This document shows, piece by piece, positions 1-11,475 of a stretch of 48,892 nucleotides of DNA. The notes below the pieces were generated by a model, which saw only the letters and a list, made by a program, of their open reading frames with translations, was not told the origin of the DNA and did no database searches. The stretch comes from Rhizopus sp. PT2906 (lineage: Eukaryota > Mucoromycota > Mucoromycetes > Mucorales > Rhizopodaceae). The stretch lies in assembly GCA_025529335.1 (NCBI GenBank), contig JAMYHX010000326.1, forward strand, positions 1 through 48,892, written 5' to 3'. Each line of letters begins with the position of its first letter. Position 1 is the stretch's first letter. The translations under genes were made by a program, and so were the position numbers.

Positions 1-734
1 GCAGAAAAGAAAAGCATAATGGAAGACACATGGAAGAAAAATAATGCCTATTAATTAGTGCTAATTACATAATTTGGCGAATCTCCAAATAAGGAAAGAT
101 CCCCTTGTTAGGTTTAAAAGACAAAAGGGTCTTTTTACCTTTGTTTGCGCGCGCGCACGAACAAGCCGTATGCGAGCTGCAATGCGGCACTTGAGATTGA
201 TCATGTTCATCGGAGGGCCACGTTTAGAGCCATTGGAAGGGGTGCGGACTTATTAATGGTTTGTGGAGAAATGAAGAAAAAGGAAATCAAAAGTCGCGGG
301 ATACAGAAAGTGACAAAGAAAGAGAGAGAAAGAAACATGAAACACGTATGCTTTTTATCTGTGCCAAGCGAATCGATTACTTGAAGCTCATGTGATAAAT
401 TGGAGCTACAATAGTTTATCCATATTCCCATTATACAGAAATTAAAAAAGAGCGTAATGGCTTTTTTTTCTCTTTCACTTTGAATTTTATCGACAACCTC
501 TCGGGTGCATCTTCATAAATGGAGAGTAGCACTTGCAAATCCGTTTCTCTTTCTTTCTTTCTTTTCTAAAAATAATAACAGTAAAAATAAACCTTTACAT
601 CTTTTTTTGGTTGTTCACCATTCATCATTTCTAATCTCAGACAATTAAACAAAAACTCTTCTGTGGCATTTTTTCTTCCCCCCTTTTTCTTCAATATTCT
701 CTTTCTCTTTCTTTTTCCCTCCAAAAAATAAACA
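1..734. other. Upstream region of the acidic/poly-Q gene, no gene seen
   Basis: No convincing gene. The short open frames here overlap on both strands, have no recognisable motifs and use biased low-complexity codons. Positions 430-725 are pyrimidine-rich on the plus strand, with runs of T and CTTT just before the ATG at 735. This fits the 5' leader and core promoter of the downstream gene. Confidence 0.5.
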
Positions 735-2553
735 ATGTCTTTAGAAGACGTATCTGTTAGTTTGTCAAGACTCGCTCTCGCTAAAGCTATCAAGACACCT
801 GATACTGATGAAATTGAAGCAGAACCTTGGTCAAAGAGTGTTATCTTTCATCAATCTCATATTACAGATGATATGAAGAACTCAATCATGAATCCACAAT
901 CTATCAAAAAGGGACGTAAGTATATGCCAAGGCAACCAAAGCCCTCGCCACAGTATCCACAGCAACTATATCTACAACAGCAACAACTACAGCAGCAACC
1001 GTATCCACAGCAACACCATGTTCCTGCTCCAATGAATCGTACAAGATCAAGCGATAGACCTCAAAGCTCAAGTAGCTCATCCATTTCATCAAATAACAAA
1101 TCAAGTACGTCTCTTTTCTTTTTTTTTCTTCTGAATTCTTTCCTTGGATATTCATGTGACTTTAATTTTTCTAGGTGTTATTATGCATTCAGCTATAACT
1201 AAAAATAACCGCCGTTTTGTACCGAGCGATGATGAAGAAGAGGAAGAGGAAGAAGACGAAGAAGAAAGTGAGAGTGAAGGGGAAGAACAAGAGCCAAAGA
1301 CGGTCATTAATAGACAGCTCCAGACACCTAAGCCAGATATGAAACCATTGTCTACTACATCTACTAGTACTGGAGCGCCCAAATTAGATATCAATATTCC
1401 TCCTCCTGAAATTGTCATAGGCAATAACAATAACAAAGAAAAGGAGAAAGTGCCTAAACGCACGATACAACCAAGTGATGATGAGGATTCCGAAGAAGAA
1501 GAAGAAGAAGAAGAAGAGGAGGAGGAGGAGGAGGAGGAGGAGGAAAAAGTCAAGAAAGTAGAACACAAAGGTAATACTCCTGTTTATCAGCACTGTATTT
1601 GGTAATAATAACATCATATAGAACGCGAACAGCATATGTATGAAAGACGTATGTCTACATTAAAGCAGTTAGAACGCGGCCCAAGTGTCCACAGAAGAGC
1701 CAGAAGTACAGGCGATGTCATTCAAGAAGTCCAACAACAACAACAACAACATCCAATCGAACAATGGCGCATGTCTGTCTTGGACGTAGATACTCCAGGG
1801 TCAACCGTGAGTAGCACGACACCTTCTGACGATTTGATTGAAGAGCCTGTCTTCCGTATATCCACACCCTCTAGTGCTAATTATCCCCGATCCGTGAGTG
1901 AAATGGACATGTATAATACCTATCTCCAGCAACAACAACAGATGGCCTATAATATGCAAATGCAACACATGATGCAGATGGCACAGGCACAACAGATGGC
2001 TCAAATGGCTCAATTTCAACAATATCAACAAGCCATGCAGCTCCAACAACAACAACAGCAACAACAACAAAAGCAAAAGAATCGCAAGAGTGTGTCCGCA
2101 ATGGATCTCATGATGCAATTGGAAGAAGAAAAGGCAGCAACGCGTAAAAATAGAAAGAAGATGCCGGATCCATCCAAGGCTAACTTTGCTGATGGTTTTC
2201 TCAGCAAGTTACCAGAACAGGGTACACATAATATCAACTTTCAACAAATGCAACAACATCATCAACATCATCAGATGACAAGAGCAAGTAAAAGTGACTA
2301 TAACGTCAACAAGCTTCGTCCTGTAGGACAAAATGCCATGGGACAAAGGCCCTCTAGTACACTTATGTATTATGATCCTCGGATGACCATGATGCGTAGT
2401 GAAAGTTCACCCATACCTACCATCAGCATGTCAACACCCATTCAACAACAGCAGCAACAACAATTCATGCCCATGATGCAACAACAAAATAGATCAAACC
2501 AGCATCTTCATCAACAACAAAAGAGAACAAGTACCTATAATCTTTACAAATAA
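735..2553 (+). CDS. Low-complexity acidic and glutamine-rich protein, unknown function
   Basis: Three exons (735-1104, 1175-1570, 1622-2553) joined by GT-AG introns of 70 and 51 nt give a 565-aa protein with consistent phase. Most of it is low complexity. There are Q-rich stretches around residues 80-105 and across the C-terminal half, where Q, M and N dominate. Two acidic D/E blocks lie near residues 142-163 and 225-248; each follows a basic or Pro-Ser segment, and each begins with the same short P-S-D-D sequence. Serine- and arginine-rich segments between them look like possible phosphorylation regions. I recognise no folded domain and cannot assign a function. A regulatory or scaffolding role is possible because such disordered proteins are often of that kind, but this is inference only. 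Confidence 0.8.
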
Positions 2554-2613
2554 TACTCTCCCCTTTTCCTTTCTCATTTTTTACACATAATAAAAGAAAG
2601 AAAAAACAAACTT

Positions 2614-3467
2614 TTATATAAGCTGTGCTGCAGAAAGTATAGCACATTTAACTCTTGTTAGCTCTTGCTCCATGTATTCAGCATCCCCTGGCTTGCTCTT
2701 TCGTTTCTTGCCTGTGACAAGAAGTTGTGGATAACAACAGATTGATTCTTCTGCCAGATACTCTTCTATAGATGATCTCGAACGGTGGAATTCTTCGTCT
2801 GACAGTTTATCCCGTTTGGTCAATATCACCTGAAAGGATACCGCTTGTATATCCAACTGTTTTATCAGCATTTTATCCGTCTCCTTTATTCCTGCAACAG
2901 GATCGATCAGTAAAAAGAGTCTCTTGAGTCTAACGTAAATTAGAGAAAACTATTCATGCTTGTCCTGCTTTCCTTACTGTCGACGGGTATTTAGATAGTC
3001 TAGGATGAGATCTCCCCACTCTGCCTTGGATCGATATCCATAACCCGGCATGTCTACCAGTGTCAATTGGTTACCGAGGTTAAAGAAATTCAGTAGCCGA
3101 GTATGTCCCTAACGAACCGATAAATAAACATAACCTGTTTCTTTCTATTGCCTTACAGGTTTACTAGACGTTTTAACGAGTTTTGAATTATTTGTCAAAG
3201 TGTTGATCAAGGTTGATTTCTATAATTAATCTTAATCTATCTTGTTCTTTGCTTCGCATGTCAAGTCATTACCCCAACATTACTTCTTCCCACAAATGCC
3301 ACTTCAGGTCGACCTTGTAGATCCGGTGCTTGATCCATTTGAGATATGCTTTTTATAAAACTAACTTGCTTTGAAAACAGTTTTTTGGCTGTTGTCATTT
3401 GCATTGTTGTCCATGGCGGCTGCTCAAGAAATTTCTTTGGGAACAATAGAACAAGAGTTTTCCTCAT
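2614..3467 (-). CDS. EngB/YihA-type GTPase (GTPBP8-like)
   Basis: Four exons on the minus strand (3467-3273, 3219-3157, 3108-2978, 2929-2614) give 234 aa. The P-loop GRSNVGKST is at residues 60-68 and is split by the first intron. The family signature GHTRLLNFF is followed by the G3 motif DMPG at 105-108 and then YGY, and a TKRD G4 motif lies in the last exon. These are diagnostic of the EngB (YihA, YsxC) family, which in bacteria helps assemble the large ribosomal subunit; eukaryotic members are usually organellar. The N-terminus is basic and hydrophobic without acidic residues, which fits a mitochondrial presequence. Its 5' neighbour, 63 bp away on the same strand, also looks mitochondrial. 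Confidence 0.9.
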
Positions 3468-3530
3468 TGCAAAAATAAAAAAGAAAGAAAAAGGAGAGAT
3501 TTAATTTTTTTGTTTATTTTTCTCTATAAA

Positions 3531-4041
3531 TTACTTTCTTAATGGTTGACCTGAAGTGGCATTGGCTACAGTAGATAAGAACAAGGCCTTTTGTTGAAGA
3601 TCGAGTGTGGCATTGCTTCCGACAAGAGTGCTCATGACATCACCTCTGATGATTTTGGGCCATTGGATATCTGAACCAACTGAAAGGTAAGGTTGGTATT
3701 CATTTTCATCGACAGCTACCACTTGTTCTTGTTCTTGTCCTTGTGGTTGCTGTTGTTCTGATGTCGACACATCTTCAATTGAAAGAGCTGTCCAATCGAT
3801 ATCTTTGTCAATAAATGATGTAGCACGGCGGGTACGAACGGCTTCATGTTTGACACCAGAACGCATAGGTTTCCTGTCTTTTATCTTTCTTAAAGGTCTC
3901 TTGTCTTTCATCTCTTTTTTAATAATTGGCTTATTGCCGGGTTCTTCTTCTGCATCAGCAAATTGTCCTTCAACAGGCGCTCTCTGGTTTCTTCTTCTAT
4001 TGTCATTTCTATTTCTATTACCCATCATTCCGTTCTTGTTC

Positions 4042-4073
<32 letters not shown>

Positions 4074-4235
4074 CTTTTTGGGTGTCAAAAAGTCAGCAAA
4101 GGGATCACTGTTATCTAATATTTGACCACGGCCTGCTCCTGCAAGGCGCTCGGCAAGACTAGGTGTGCTATAGCACTGAGCAGAGAATTTCCATAAAGGA
4201 AGTTTGACAGTCTTGGCGGTCGTTGCTCTCAACAT
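3531..4235 (-). CDS. Putative mitochondrial protein with poly-Asn tract
   Basis: A single-exon frame of 234 aa. Residues 1-30 are rich in R, K, S and A with no acidic residues and look like a cleavable mitochondrial targeting peptide. Then comes a poly-Asn tract near residues 55-65 encoded by AAC repeats, a very basic R/K/N-rich segment (about 70-140), an acidic and Q/E-rich linker, and a C-terminal segment with the conserved-looking stretch SDIQWPKIIRGDV. The basic composition would suit an RNA- or ribosome-associated mitochondrial protein, but I do not recognise the family. It shares strand with the EngB gene just downstream. Confidence 0.7.
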
Positions 4236-4334
4236 GATAAATAGTTAAAAAAAAAAGAAAGAGGCCCTGGGAGGAAAAAAAGATGTTAAAAGTCACAACA
4301 AAACTAAATGGTCACAGTGTCCAAAAAAAGAAAA

Positions 4335-5585
4335 TTATGATTTGCCTTTATTCGCTATGGTGGGTTTTAATGTGGACATGACCATCATGATTGATTCCTA
4401 TATGAATATTTTAGTTTATGTTGTGAGATATATGATTATGATATTATATACCTCTAGACGCACAGAGCGTGTGCCGCTTGTTGCAGATTGTATAAACAGG
4501 TCAAATAATTCATGCGCATTCTCGCCTCCCTCTTTTAGATCCTCATCTGCCTCAATAGCTTCTTCTAATCCGCCATTAGGTGTACCAAAGGCAATCAGTA
4601 TATGCCTAATAGACAAGTGAATTAATGTCTTTTGATAATCCTTTCCAATCCAACTTACTCAAAGGGCTTGAATTTATTCTTAACTGTAGACGAATGAAAG
4701 AGATTGTCTCCTCTTTGATCACTCACACCTATCGACAGATCGTACTTACAGGGCGCTTCAGCCATCACTTTAGAAAATGATGATGCCACACGGATCTGAT
4801 ATCCCCAATAGATTCCATCCTTCTCTCTCGGCGTCTTTGGACTCACCACCTTGGCCTGGATCGGCTTTTGTCCCTTTTTGGTGTCTGCTGCTGCCACAAC
4901 TTGACTCAGTTCAACTGTGACGCGAACATTAGGCTGAATAGGTCGATCGATACGAGCTCGTCTGAAAAGGCCAACATCTACCAGTGTGGATTCATCATCT
5001 GCCTTGTCTAGCGTCACACCCTCTCGATAGAGCGTCATGTCTTCCCGAGATGGGTGATGTGGGACGTCTAAGGGTGGCAGTAAACCCACAAACTTCAAAT
5101 CGGAACTAATGGGTACAAGTGCCTTTCGCAAATAAGGAGGTGTTTCCATATATTGTAGTATTCTCGCCAAGAATAAATTCGGATTTACTTTGGCTGAAGG
5201 GTGTACGACTTTATCTTGATAAATCACAACTTCATCCACACAGAATAATGCAAAGGTTCTCGCAAGCTATAAAGGTTAATGATAACACTCTCACTTTTTA
5301 TCCTTCTTACTTGTCCAGCCAGAATTGTCTTGAGTTCTAGGGTTGGAGCGAGGTCAATGATGCTGCCAGGAATAGCCACTGTCACTGTATACTTTCTGGG
5401 CTTTTCTGATACGGTCATCTTTTTGATGTCTTGCTTCTTGACAGGCCTCTCTTTACCATAATCGGGACCAGAAAGCTCTTTGTTGTCAAATGTACGTCTC
5501 TTTCTCTACAAATAGATTTAGTTACAATATTCTCATAAGCAGAGAAAAAGAGAAGAAAAGAGAAGGTCTTTACTGATTCAGGCAT
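4335..5585 (-). CDS. SPOUT-domain methyltransferase (SPOUT1/C9orf114 family)
   Basis: Five exons (5585-5574, 5505-5311, 5266-4659, 4605-4452, 4397-4335) give 343 aa. The first exon codes only four residues. The sequence follows the SPOUT1 (CENP-32, C9orf114) family throughout: the opening KYTVTVAIPGS, the LARILQYMETPPYLRK block, the FVGLLPPLDVPHH block, the DGIYWGYQIRVASS block and the C-terminal ILIAFG segment that forms the SAM-binding knot. Human SPOUT1 is described as an RNA methyltransferase with roles in rRNA or miRNA modification and mitotic spindle attachment. A basic nuclear-type N-terminus precedes the core. The start is 173 bp from the divergently transcribed calmodulin ATG. Confidence 0.92.
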
Positions 5586-5758
5586 TAGTAAGAAAGAAGG
5601 AACAAAAAAAGAAAAAAAAATTTTGAAGGATATAGATTTTGATTCCCAGTTTACATAAGCTGTAGACAAGTAGTTTGTGTGACGCATCTCGTAATTTTTT
5701 TATAGCTCTGTTCTTTTTCTTTTTCTTTTCCCCTTTTTTGTTTATTTCGTTCTTGAAA

Positions 5759-6460
5759 ATGGTAAGCAACAAAAGTTAATAGAAATATAAAAAGAGAGAA
5801 AAGAGAAAAAAGGAAGCAAAAAAGAAAGAAGAACGTTCAATAACAATCCATCAGGCCGATCAACTTACAGAAGAACAAATCGCAGAGTTTCGTGAAGCTT
5901 TCAAATTATTCGACAAAGACGGTGACGGAGCTATCACAACAAAGGAACTTGGTGTAGTTATGCGCTCTTTAAATTTGAATCCTACAGAAGCCGAGCTTCA
6001 GGACATGGTATTATATTAGAAAAAGCATCTAGTGAATACAAAGACTGATGAGATGATAGATCAATGAAATCGATAGTGATGGAAATGGTCACATTGATTT
6101 CAGTGAGTTTTTAGCCATGTTGGCAAGGTAACATAAACTATAAAAGAGGGGTGTTTTCTTTGCTAAAGGCAGGTATAGAAAAATGAAAGATACAGATTCT
6201 CAGGAAGAGATTCAGGAGGCCTTCAAAGTGTTTGATAAAGATGGTAATGGTTATATTTCTGCAGCAGAACTACGCCATGTGATGACATCTTTGGGTGAAA
6301 AGTTGACTGAAGAAGAAGTGGATGAAATGATTCGTGAGGCTGATGTTGATGGTGATGGACAAATTAATTATGAAGAATTTGTCAAGATGATGGTATGTAG
6401 ACGCTTAAAGGAAAAAAGGAAAAAAAAACTAACCATGAATGCATACAGATGTCTAAATAA
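5759..6460 (+). CDS. CMD1: Calmodulin
   Basis: Five exons (5759-5761, 5855-6007, 6060-6127, 6179-6392, 6449-6460) give 149 aa, the standard calmodulin length. The first exon is only the ATG and the last is four codons including the stop. Four canonical 12-residue EF-hand loops lie at residues 21-32, 57-68, 94-105 and 130-141, each starting with D and ending with E. For the exon 3/4 junction I chose the acceptor at 6178 because it restores the expected A-R-K-M-K-D linker; using the earlier AG at 6172 would add two residues. The C-terminus is M-M-M-S-K rather than the usual M-M-T-A-K. Calmodulin is the cytosolic Ca2+ sensor that activates calcineurin and kinases. Confidence 0.96.
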
Positions 6461-6602
6461 AATAAAAGCTCTTTTTTTTTATATTGAATGCATAATAAGC
6501 TCTGTTTGTGTTTGTGTGCCATAAATTTTTACATAGCCGGGGCGCAGTCTAAAGCGTCACAATTTAGCTTTTTTTTTTCTTTCTTTCTCTCTTTGATTAA
6601 CA

Positions 6603-8291
6603 ATGGCTGAACTAACAGAAGAAGATAGACGAAGATTGATTGCTTCCATTCCTGAAGCTGCTATAATTGATAGCTCAAAAGAAAATATCAAGCCTCGTCG
6701 ACAAGGACGACACGCTGCAGCACTTGTTATAGAAGAGGCAGAACGAGACGAAGTGATGGAATTAAAACATGTTGAATTCAAAAACAGACTAGACAACATG
6801 GATGACTTGGATGATCCTTTAAATGTCTATGTTGAATACTACACATGGACTACTGAAATGTATCCTTATAACGACACGCGACTACTTAACTTGCTTAAAG
6901 ACGCGACACCACAATTTGTAGATGATGTCAGATACAAAAACGATCCTCGATATCTGAAATTATGGATAGAATATGCCAACCTCGTAAAAGAGCCACGTGA
7001 TATATATGTCTATCTTGTAAAGAAGGATATTGGACAATCACTAGCCTTGTTCTATGAAGAATATGCTAATTATCTTGAGGGAATTCAAAAGTAAAAGTAA
7101 CACATACATAATGGCCCAGGGTTTTCCTATCCTTATAACTCATTCTTTTTCTCATAGATATGATGAAGCGGAAGAGGTTTATAAACGTGGTATACAACAA
7201 TCAGCGGCACCTTTGAGACGATTAGAAAAGAACTATGACATATTTAAACAAAGAATGGAAGCTAGACGGGAGCAAGGAATATTAAGGCGACACAGACAGG
7301 AAGCAAGATTACAAATGGAAGCATTAAGAGCAACAGGACAACGTACAATGCTTGGAGAAAAGTTCGATAGTCGATCAAGAGTGTCTATGCCTTCAAACAT
7401 CTTTTCAAATATTCGACCACAGCAACAAGCAAGTAGCTCGTTTGGTAATCAAAGCATTCAACAACAACAACAACAACAACCTTCAAGTTCGTTTCAAGTA
7501 TATACCGATAATAGTAGTAATAATAATAGTAGTAGTCAACCCATAGCATCATCGTCATCATCATCACATCGTCATTCAGCCCATATACCACTCTTTAGTC
7601 GCTCTCAACGCATTGAGAATGAGCTAGTCAAGGAAAAATTTGCAGGTGCTACCTTGCTACAGTCTAGCCCGGTTCAACCTGTTGTCCCAATACCAAAGTT
7701 TGAGGTTTACCAAGATGACGATGCGGAAGAGAGGACTTCAGAAAGACAAAACAGGGCAGAACATAGACCTCTTTTGCACGCTTCGGATGGATCAGAATCA
7801 GTCTTGTCGCGTATACGTCGACACCCCACATCCCCGGAAATCGCTCATAAATCAATCAAGAAATCCAGACTGGAGGATACAGTGGATGAAAGATTGATCA
7901 AGCGGTTTCATCAAAACAAGGACAATTATATCCAGACAAAAGATTCAAAAGATAGAAAGGAGTATATCAGTGTCCTTAAAAGGTTTAACAGTGGATTTAG
8001 CTTTGAAGAGTATCGAGATATCAAGGGAGGAAAGCTTTCAAAAAAAGGTATAGTATAAAAAAATATGGGTGAACAAGGGCTTATTTTTTTTTTTTAGCAC
8101 CTGCACTCAAATTTGAACCACTTGTAAAGGAAGAATATACGACAGAGACGTTGGCTGCCATCAAGTCTGTTGATGCTATTATTTATAAAAGCAAGACAGA
8201 AGACGAAGAAGAGGTAGAGCAGGACTTGACATGGACAAATGATATTCAAAAGTTTGCACCTGTTCAAAGATCTTTTGCAAGAGAAAATTGA
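6603..8291 (+). CDS. MAD3: Mad3/BubR1-like spindle checkpoint protein
   Basis: Three exons (6603-7090, 7158-8047, 8098-8291) give 523 aa. A KEN box is at residues 26-28 near the N-terminus, as in Mad3, where it acts as a pseudo-substrate that inhibits APC/C-Cdc20. The Mad3/BUB1 homology region follows from about residue 60 to 195, with the DPLNVYVEYYTW opening and the RYDEAEEVYKRGI TPR-like helix at the exon 2 start. The rest is disordered, with Q, N and S runs (CAA, AAT and TCA repeats). No kinase domain follows, so this is the Mad3 type rather than Bub1. I see no clear second KEN box. Confidence 0.88.
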
Positions 8292-8366
8292 AATAAATGC
8301 AATGCATCTGATAAAGTCACAAATATGCTCTTTTTTCTTTTCTTTTTTATTTAATTACGTGCTATA

Positions 8367-9617
8367 ATGGAAGATATGTATCAATATGCTGCTGCTGCTA
8401 CTACAGACACAGCAGGTTCTAATAGCAATAATGAAGAAAATGACGTGATTTTAAAAGCATTTCATAACATGGGATGGGGTAAAAAATGGTCTAGTCTGGT
8501 GGATACTGTTAAGAAACAGGTATTCTTGTTGGCTTTTTTGAACCAGTTTATATAAATTCGTTCTAGAGTGAAGCATTTGTTGAAGGTACCAAAAGAGACT
8601 TGCAAGAATTTGCCCAAGTGCTTACTGAAGATGGTGAAGAAGAAGAGCAAGAAGATAACAGTTTGGAACTTATTCGAGAAAGTCTGGCGAGTATCAACAC
8701 GGTTAATTTCACCAGTCTGAAGGACGGTCTGATGAAGGCATTGGAGCAACGGTTACCGAATCAGGTTCAATCAGTACATTTACCAGAGAATATGGATCTA
8801 AAGCAACTTAAAGAAGGACTTGCCAGAGGTACACGGTCCGCTGAACATTATCTTCAGACATTTGGAACCGAGGTTATTTCCGCTTTGAAGAATACGGTTA
8901 CTGTGATAGGACCTGAAGAACAACAGCAACAGCAACAACAACAACAACAACAACAACAACAAGCCAATCGTCGTATATAGTAATATTTATATAATAGATA
9001 TAGACAGACAGACAGAGAACTTATATTATTATAGTGCAACTCGTAAAGAAACGTTAATAGCCAAGATGCAGGCCAATCCAGATACCTACTTAAAGGATCC
9101 AGAGAGCGAAGAGGAGACTAAAGTATTAAAAACGTTTAATGATACATTCAAGATTGATGAGTACACTGAAGAGATTGCACAATTATTGAATGATAATCCT
9201 GAGTTAAGGGACATGATGAACACATTAGGTATACCTCTTCTCTTTTCAAACACACATATTTATCTTTGTATAGTTCCTATGCAGGTCAGCTATCCACTCT
9301 TTTGGCAACGTTACTTTTATCAAGCATGGAAGATTGATCAAGATGAACAAAAGCGTCAGTTAATTGTTCAAAGTGTGAAAGAAGAGGACGAGAATGATTT
9401 CAAATGGGATTCAGATGATGAAGAGATGACAATCAAGGATAGCGTCAAGAGAAGCTCAGAAGATACAGATTTCAGTCAAATATCCAACCCTTCGTCCACA
9501 CCACAACTGCAGTCAACAGAAGATGAATGGGTCAAGACTGAGACACAAAAGAAGGAAACCATCCAATCAAAGGATGATAACGACAACAACGATGATGATG
9601 ACAGTGATTGGGAATAA
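8367..9617 (+). CDS. BSD-domain protein (BSDC1/SYAP1-like)
   Basis: Four exons (8367-8519, 8567-8979, 9035-9228, 9274-9617) give 367 aa. The BSD domain spans about residues 195-270; it has the NPDTY start, an FNDTF motif and the signature FW at 263-264 followed by YF at 267-268. A pure glutamine run of about 14 residues (170-183) sits just before it. The C-terminus is acidic and ends in D-W-E, as in many BSDC1/SYAP1-type proteins. The exon 2/3 junction is not obvious: the donor at 8980 lies inside what would otherwise be a TAG stop, and joining there restores the conserved ATRKETLIAKMQANPDTY stretch. Family functions are poorly known; SYAP1 relatives act in signalling and membrane traffic. 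Confidence 0.88.
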
Positions 9618-9805
9618 GCATTGCTATCCTTATTGTTATTCGTGCATATCAAGACAACACTACGCAGCGGCGTTTTAAATAAATTTATCCAGTTACAAAC
9701 AAAAAGACTTGAAAACATCCTACTGTCATAGGTTTATTTTATTTTGTCAGGGCTTTTTTTTCTCGTTTTTTCTTTTTTCTTTCTATTTTTAATTTTTATA
9801 AACGA

Positions 9806-10501
9806 ATGTCAAGTGCTGTTGTTGTCAGTGAGAAGCATGTCAGGTTTTGCTTTGAAGCCTTGATGGCTCATTTGAAAGAAAAGCCCTATCCAAAACCCGA
9901 TTTTCCAGATGACGCATAGTAAGGATCATTTACTTTAATGGTTTATCATTCTTATATATATATATATATATATTTTAGCCCATTATTTGTCACTTGGCAT
10001 ATTCAATCCCACGGAGAACAGAGACTAAGAGGTTGCATTGGTAACTTTAATGCTCAAAAGTTGCACAATGGACTTTTAAAATATGCATTGATAAGGTAAG
10101 CCAACGACAAATATACACAGCATAGAATAAACTGACATTCTCCTAGTGCCTTAAAGGACTCTAGATTCCCTCCCATTAGATTAGCAGAAATACCTAGACT
10201 CTCCTGTGCTGTCTCTTTACTGGTTAATTTCGAAAAGGCTGAGGATTATCTTGATTGGGAGATTGGTGTTCATGGTATCTGGATAGAATTTACTCAAGTC
10301 AATGGAGAAAAGGATACAGCCACTTATCTACCTGAAGTCATGGTCGAACAAAAATGGACAAAGGAAGAAGCTATTCATTCTCTATTGAGAAAAGGTGGAT
10401 ACTATGGAAAGATTACCCAAGAGTACTGTCAGACAAGTATTGTCCTGACTCGATATCAGTCTCAAAAGAAAGAGATATCATATAAAGAATTATTTGATTA
10501 A
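9806..10501 (+). CDS. AMMECR1-family protein
   Basis: Three exons (9806-9918, 9979-10095, 10147-10501) give 194 aa, the usual size of the single-domain AMMECR1 family. The invariant LRGCIGNF motif is at residues 54-61, followed by the SALKDSRFPP block and a VHGIWIEF segment. The family is conserved from archaea to humans, with a suggested RNA- or ubiquitin-linked role but no proven biochemical activity. The first intron ends in a (TA)n tract before the acceptor. The gene is 188 bp downstream of the BSD-domain gene on the same strand and 59 bp before the NECAP start. Confidence 0.93.
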
Positions 10502-10560
10502 AACTCCTATTTTTATTTTTCTCTTTCTCTCTTTATTTATTCTGTACACGATTATATAAA

Positions 10561-11475
10561 ATGGAGGAAGAATACGAAAGTGTCTTGTTGATCATTCGTG
10601 AATGTTTTGGTAACAAGTAGAAAAATATTTTAACCAGAAAAAAAAAAGAAATAGAAAATGTTAAATGAGTCACATGGTTAGTTTACAAGATTCCTCCAAG
10701 AACAGCAGCAAGAGGATATAGGTAATAAGAAAACAAGAAAAAAAAAGGGGAGGGAGGAAAGATACTGATATCCAATTTAGAGCTGCCGAATGGGGAGATT
10801 TGGCCACGTCATTTTTATGGAAGGGTCGATTGAGAATTGTGAGTAAAGGTAGAAAGTGTGAGATTAGGTTAGAAGACAGCAGTAATGGTAATGACTTATA
10901 AACGAGAGAAAAAGGGGACAGCTATCTTAATTATTTATTAAAGGTGAACTATTTGCCATGTGCCCCTATGAGATACATTCAAATTCTGTTGAAGCTGTAT
11001 TAGACTCTAGTCGTTACTTTGTTCTCAAGATTGAAAATGAAGGTTTTTATTAAAATAGGAAAGGACAAAAAAGGGGAGTAAAGGCTTATATATATATAAA
11101 TAGGTCGACATGCCTTTATCGGCATGGGTTTCCAAGAAAGATCAGATGCCTTTGATTTCAACGTGACGTTACAAGATTTTGTAAAGTAAGTGTTATGATG
11201 TCTTTTTTCTGAAATCAATATTTATTCTATTTTCTATTAGGCAATTAAGGGCTGAAAAAGAAGCGGCTGAACGAACAGTGGATACAACACCCAAAAAGGA
11301 TTATGGACTAAAGGAAGGTCAGACGATCAATATTACCATTGGTAATCTAGGCGTCAAAAGATCAAAGCCTCGTCCTGCCACAAATAACAGTGATGGCATT
11401 GTTCCTTTATTGCCTCCTCCTCCTTCTGCTTCTCAAGTAAAGCAACAACAACAGCAACAGAGGTCCTTTTTTTAA
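10561..11475 (+). CDS. NECAP-like adaptin-ear-binding coat protein
   Basis: Six exons (10561-10609, 10682-10721, 10781-10887, 10944-11042, 11104-11185, 11241-11475) give 203 aa. It opens with the EYESVLL motif and carries the VYKIPPR, RGYRAAEWG, WKGRLRI, SSRYFVLKI and HAFIGMGF blocks of the NECAP PH-like fold (about residues 1-130), ending at the DAFDFNVTLQDF motif. NECAPs bind AP-2 and clathrin-coat partners at endocytic sites. The C-terminal tail is Pro- and Gln-rich. The stop at 11473-11475 lies in the last exon, but a possible donor at 11462 with an acceptor near 11511 would give a short alternative tail; I chose the unspliced form. Confidence 0.9.

Noticed and set aside
207..431. Short overlapping frames on both strands in the first 450 bases
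   Set aside because: They shadow each other and carry no recognisable domain.
6172..6178. Earlier splice acceptor in calmodulin adding two residues
   Set aside because: It breaks the invariant A-R-K-M-K-D linker, so the later AG is preferred.
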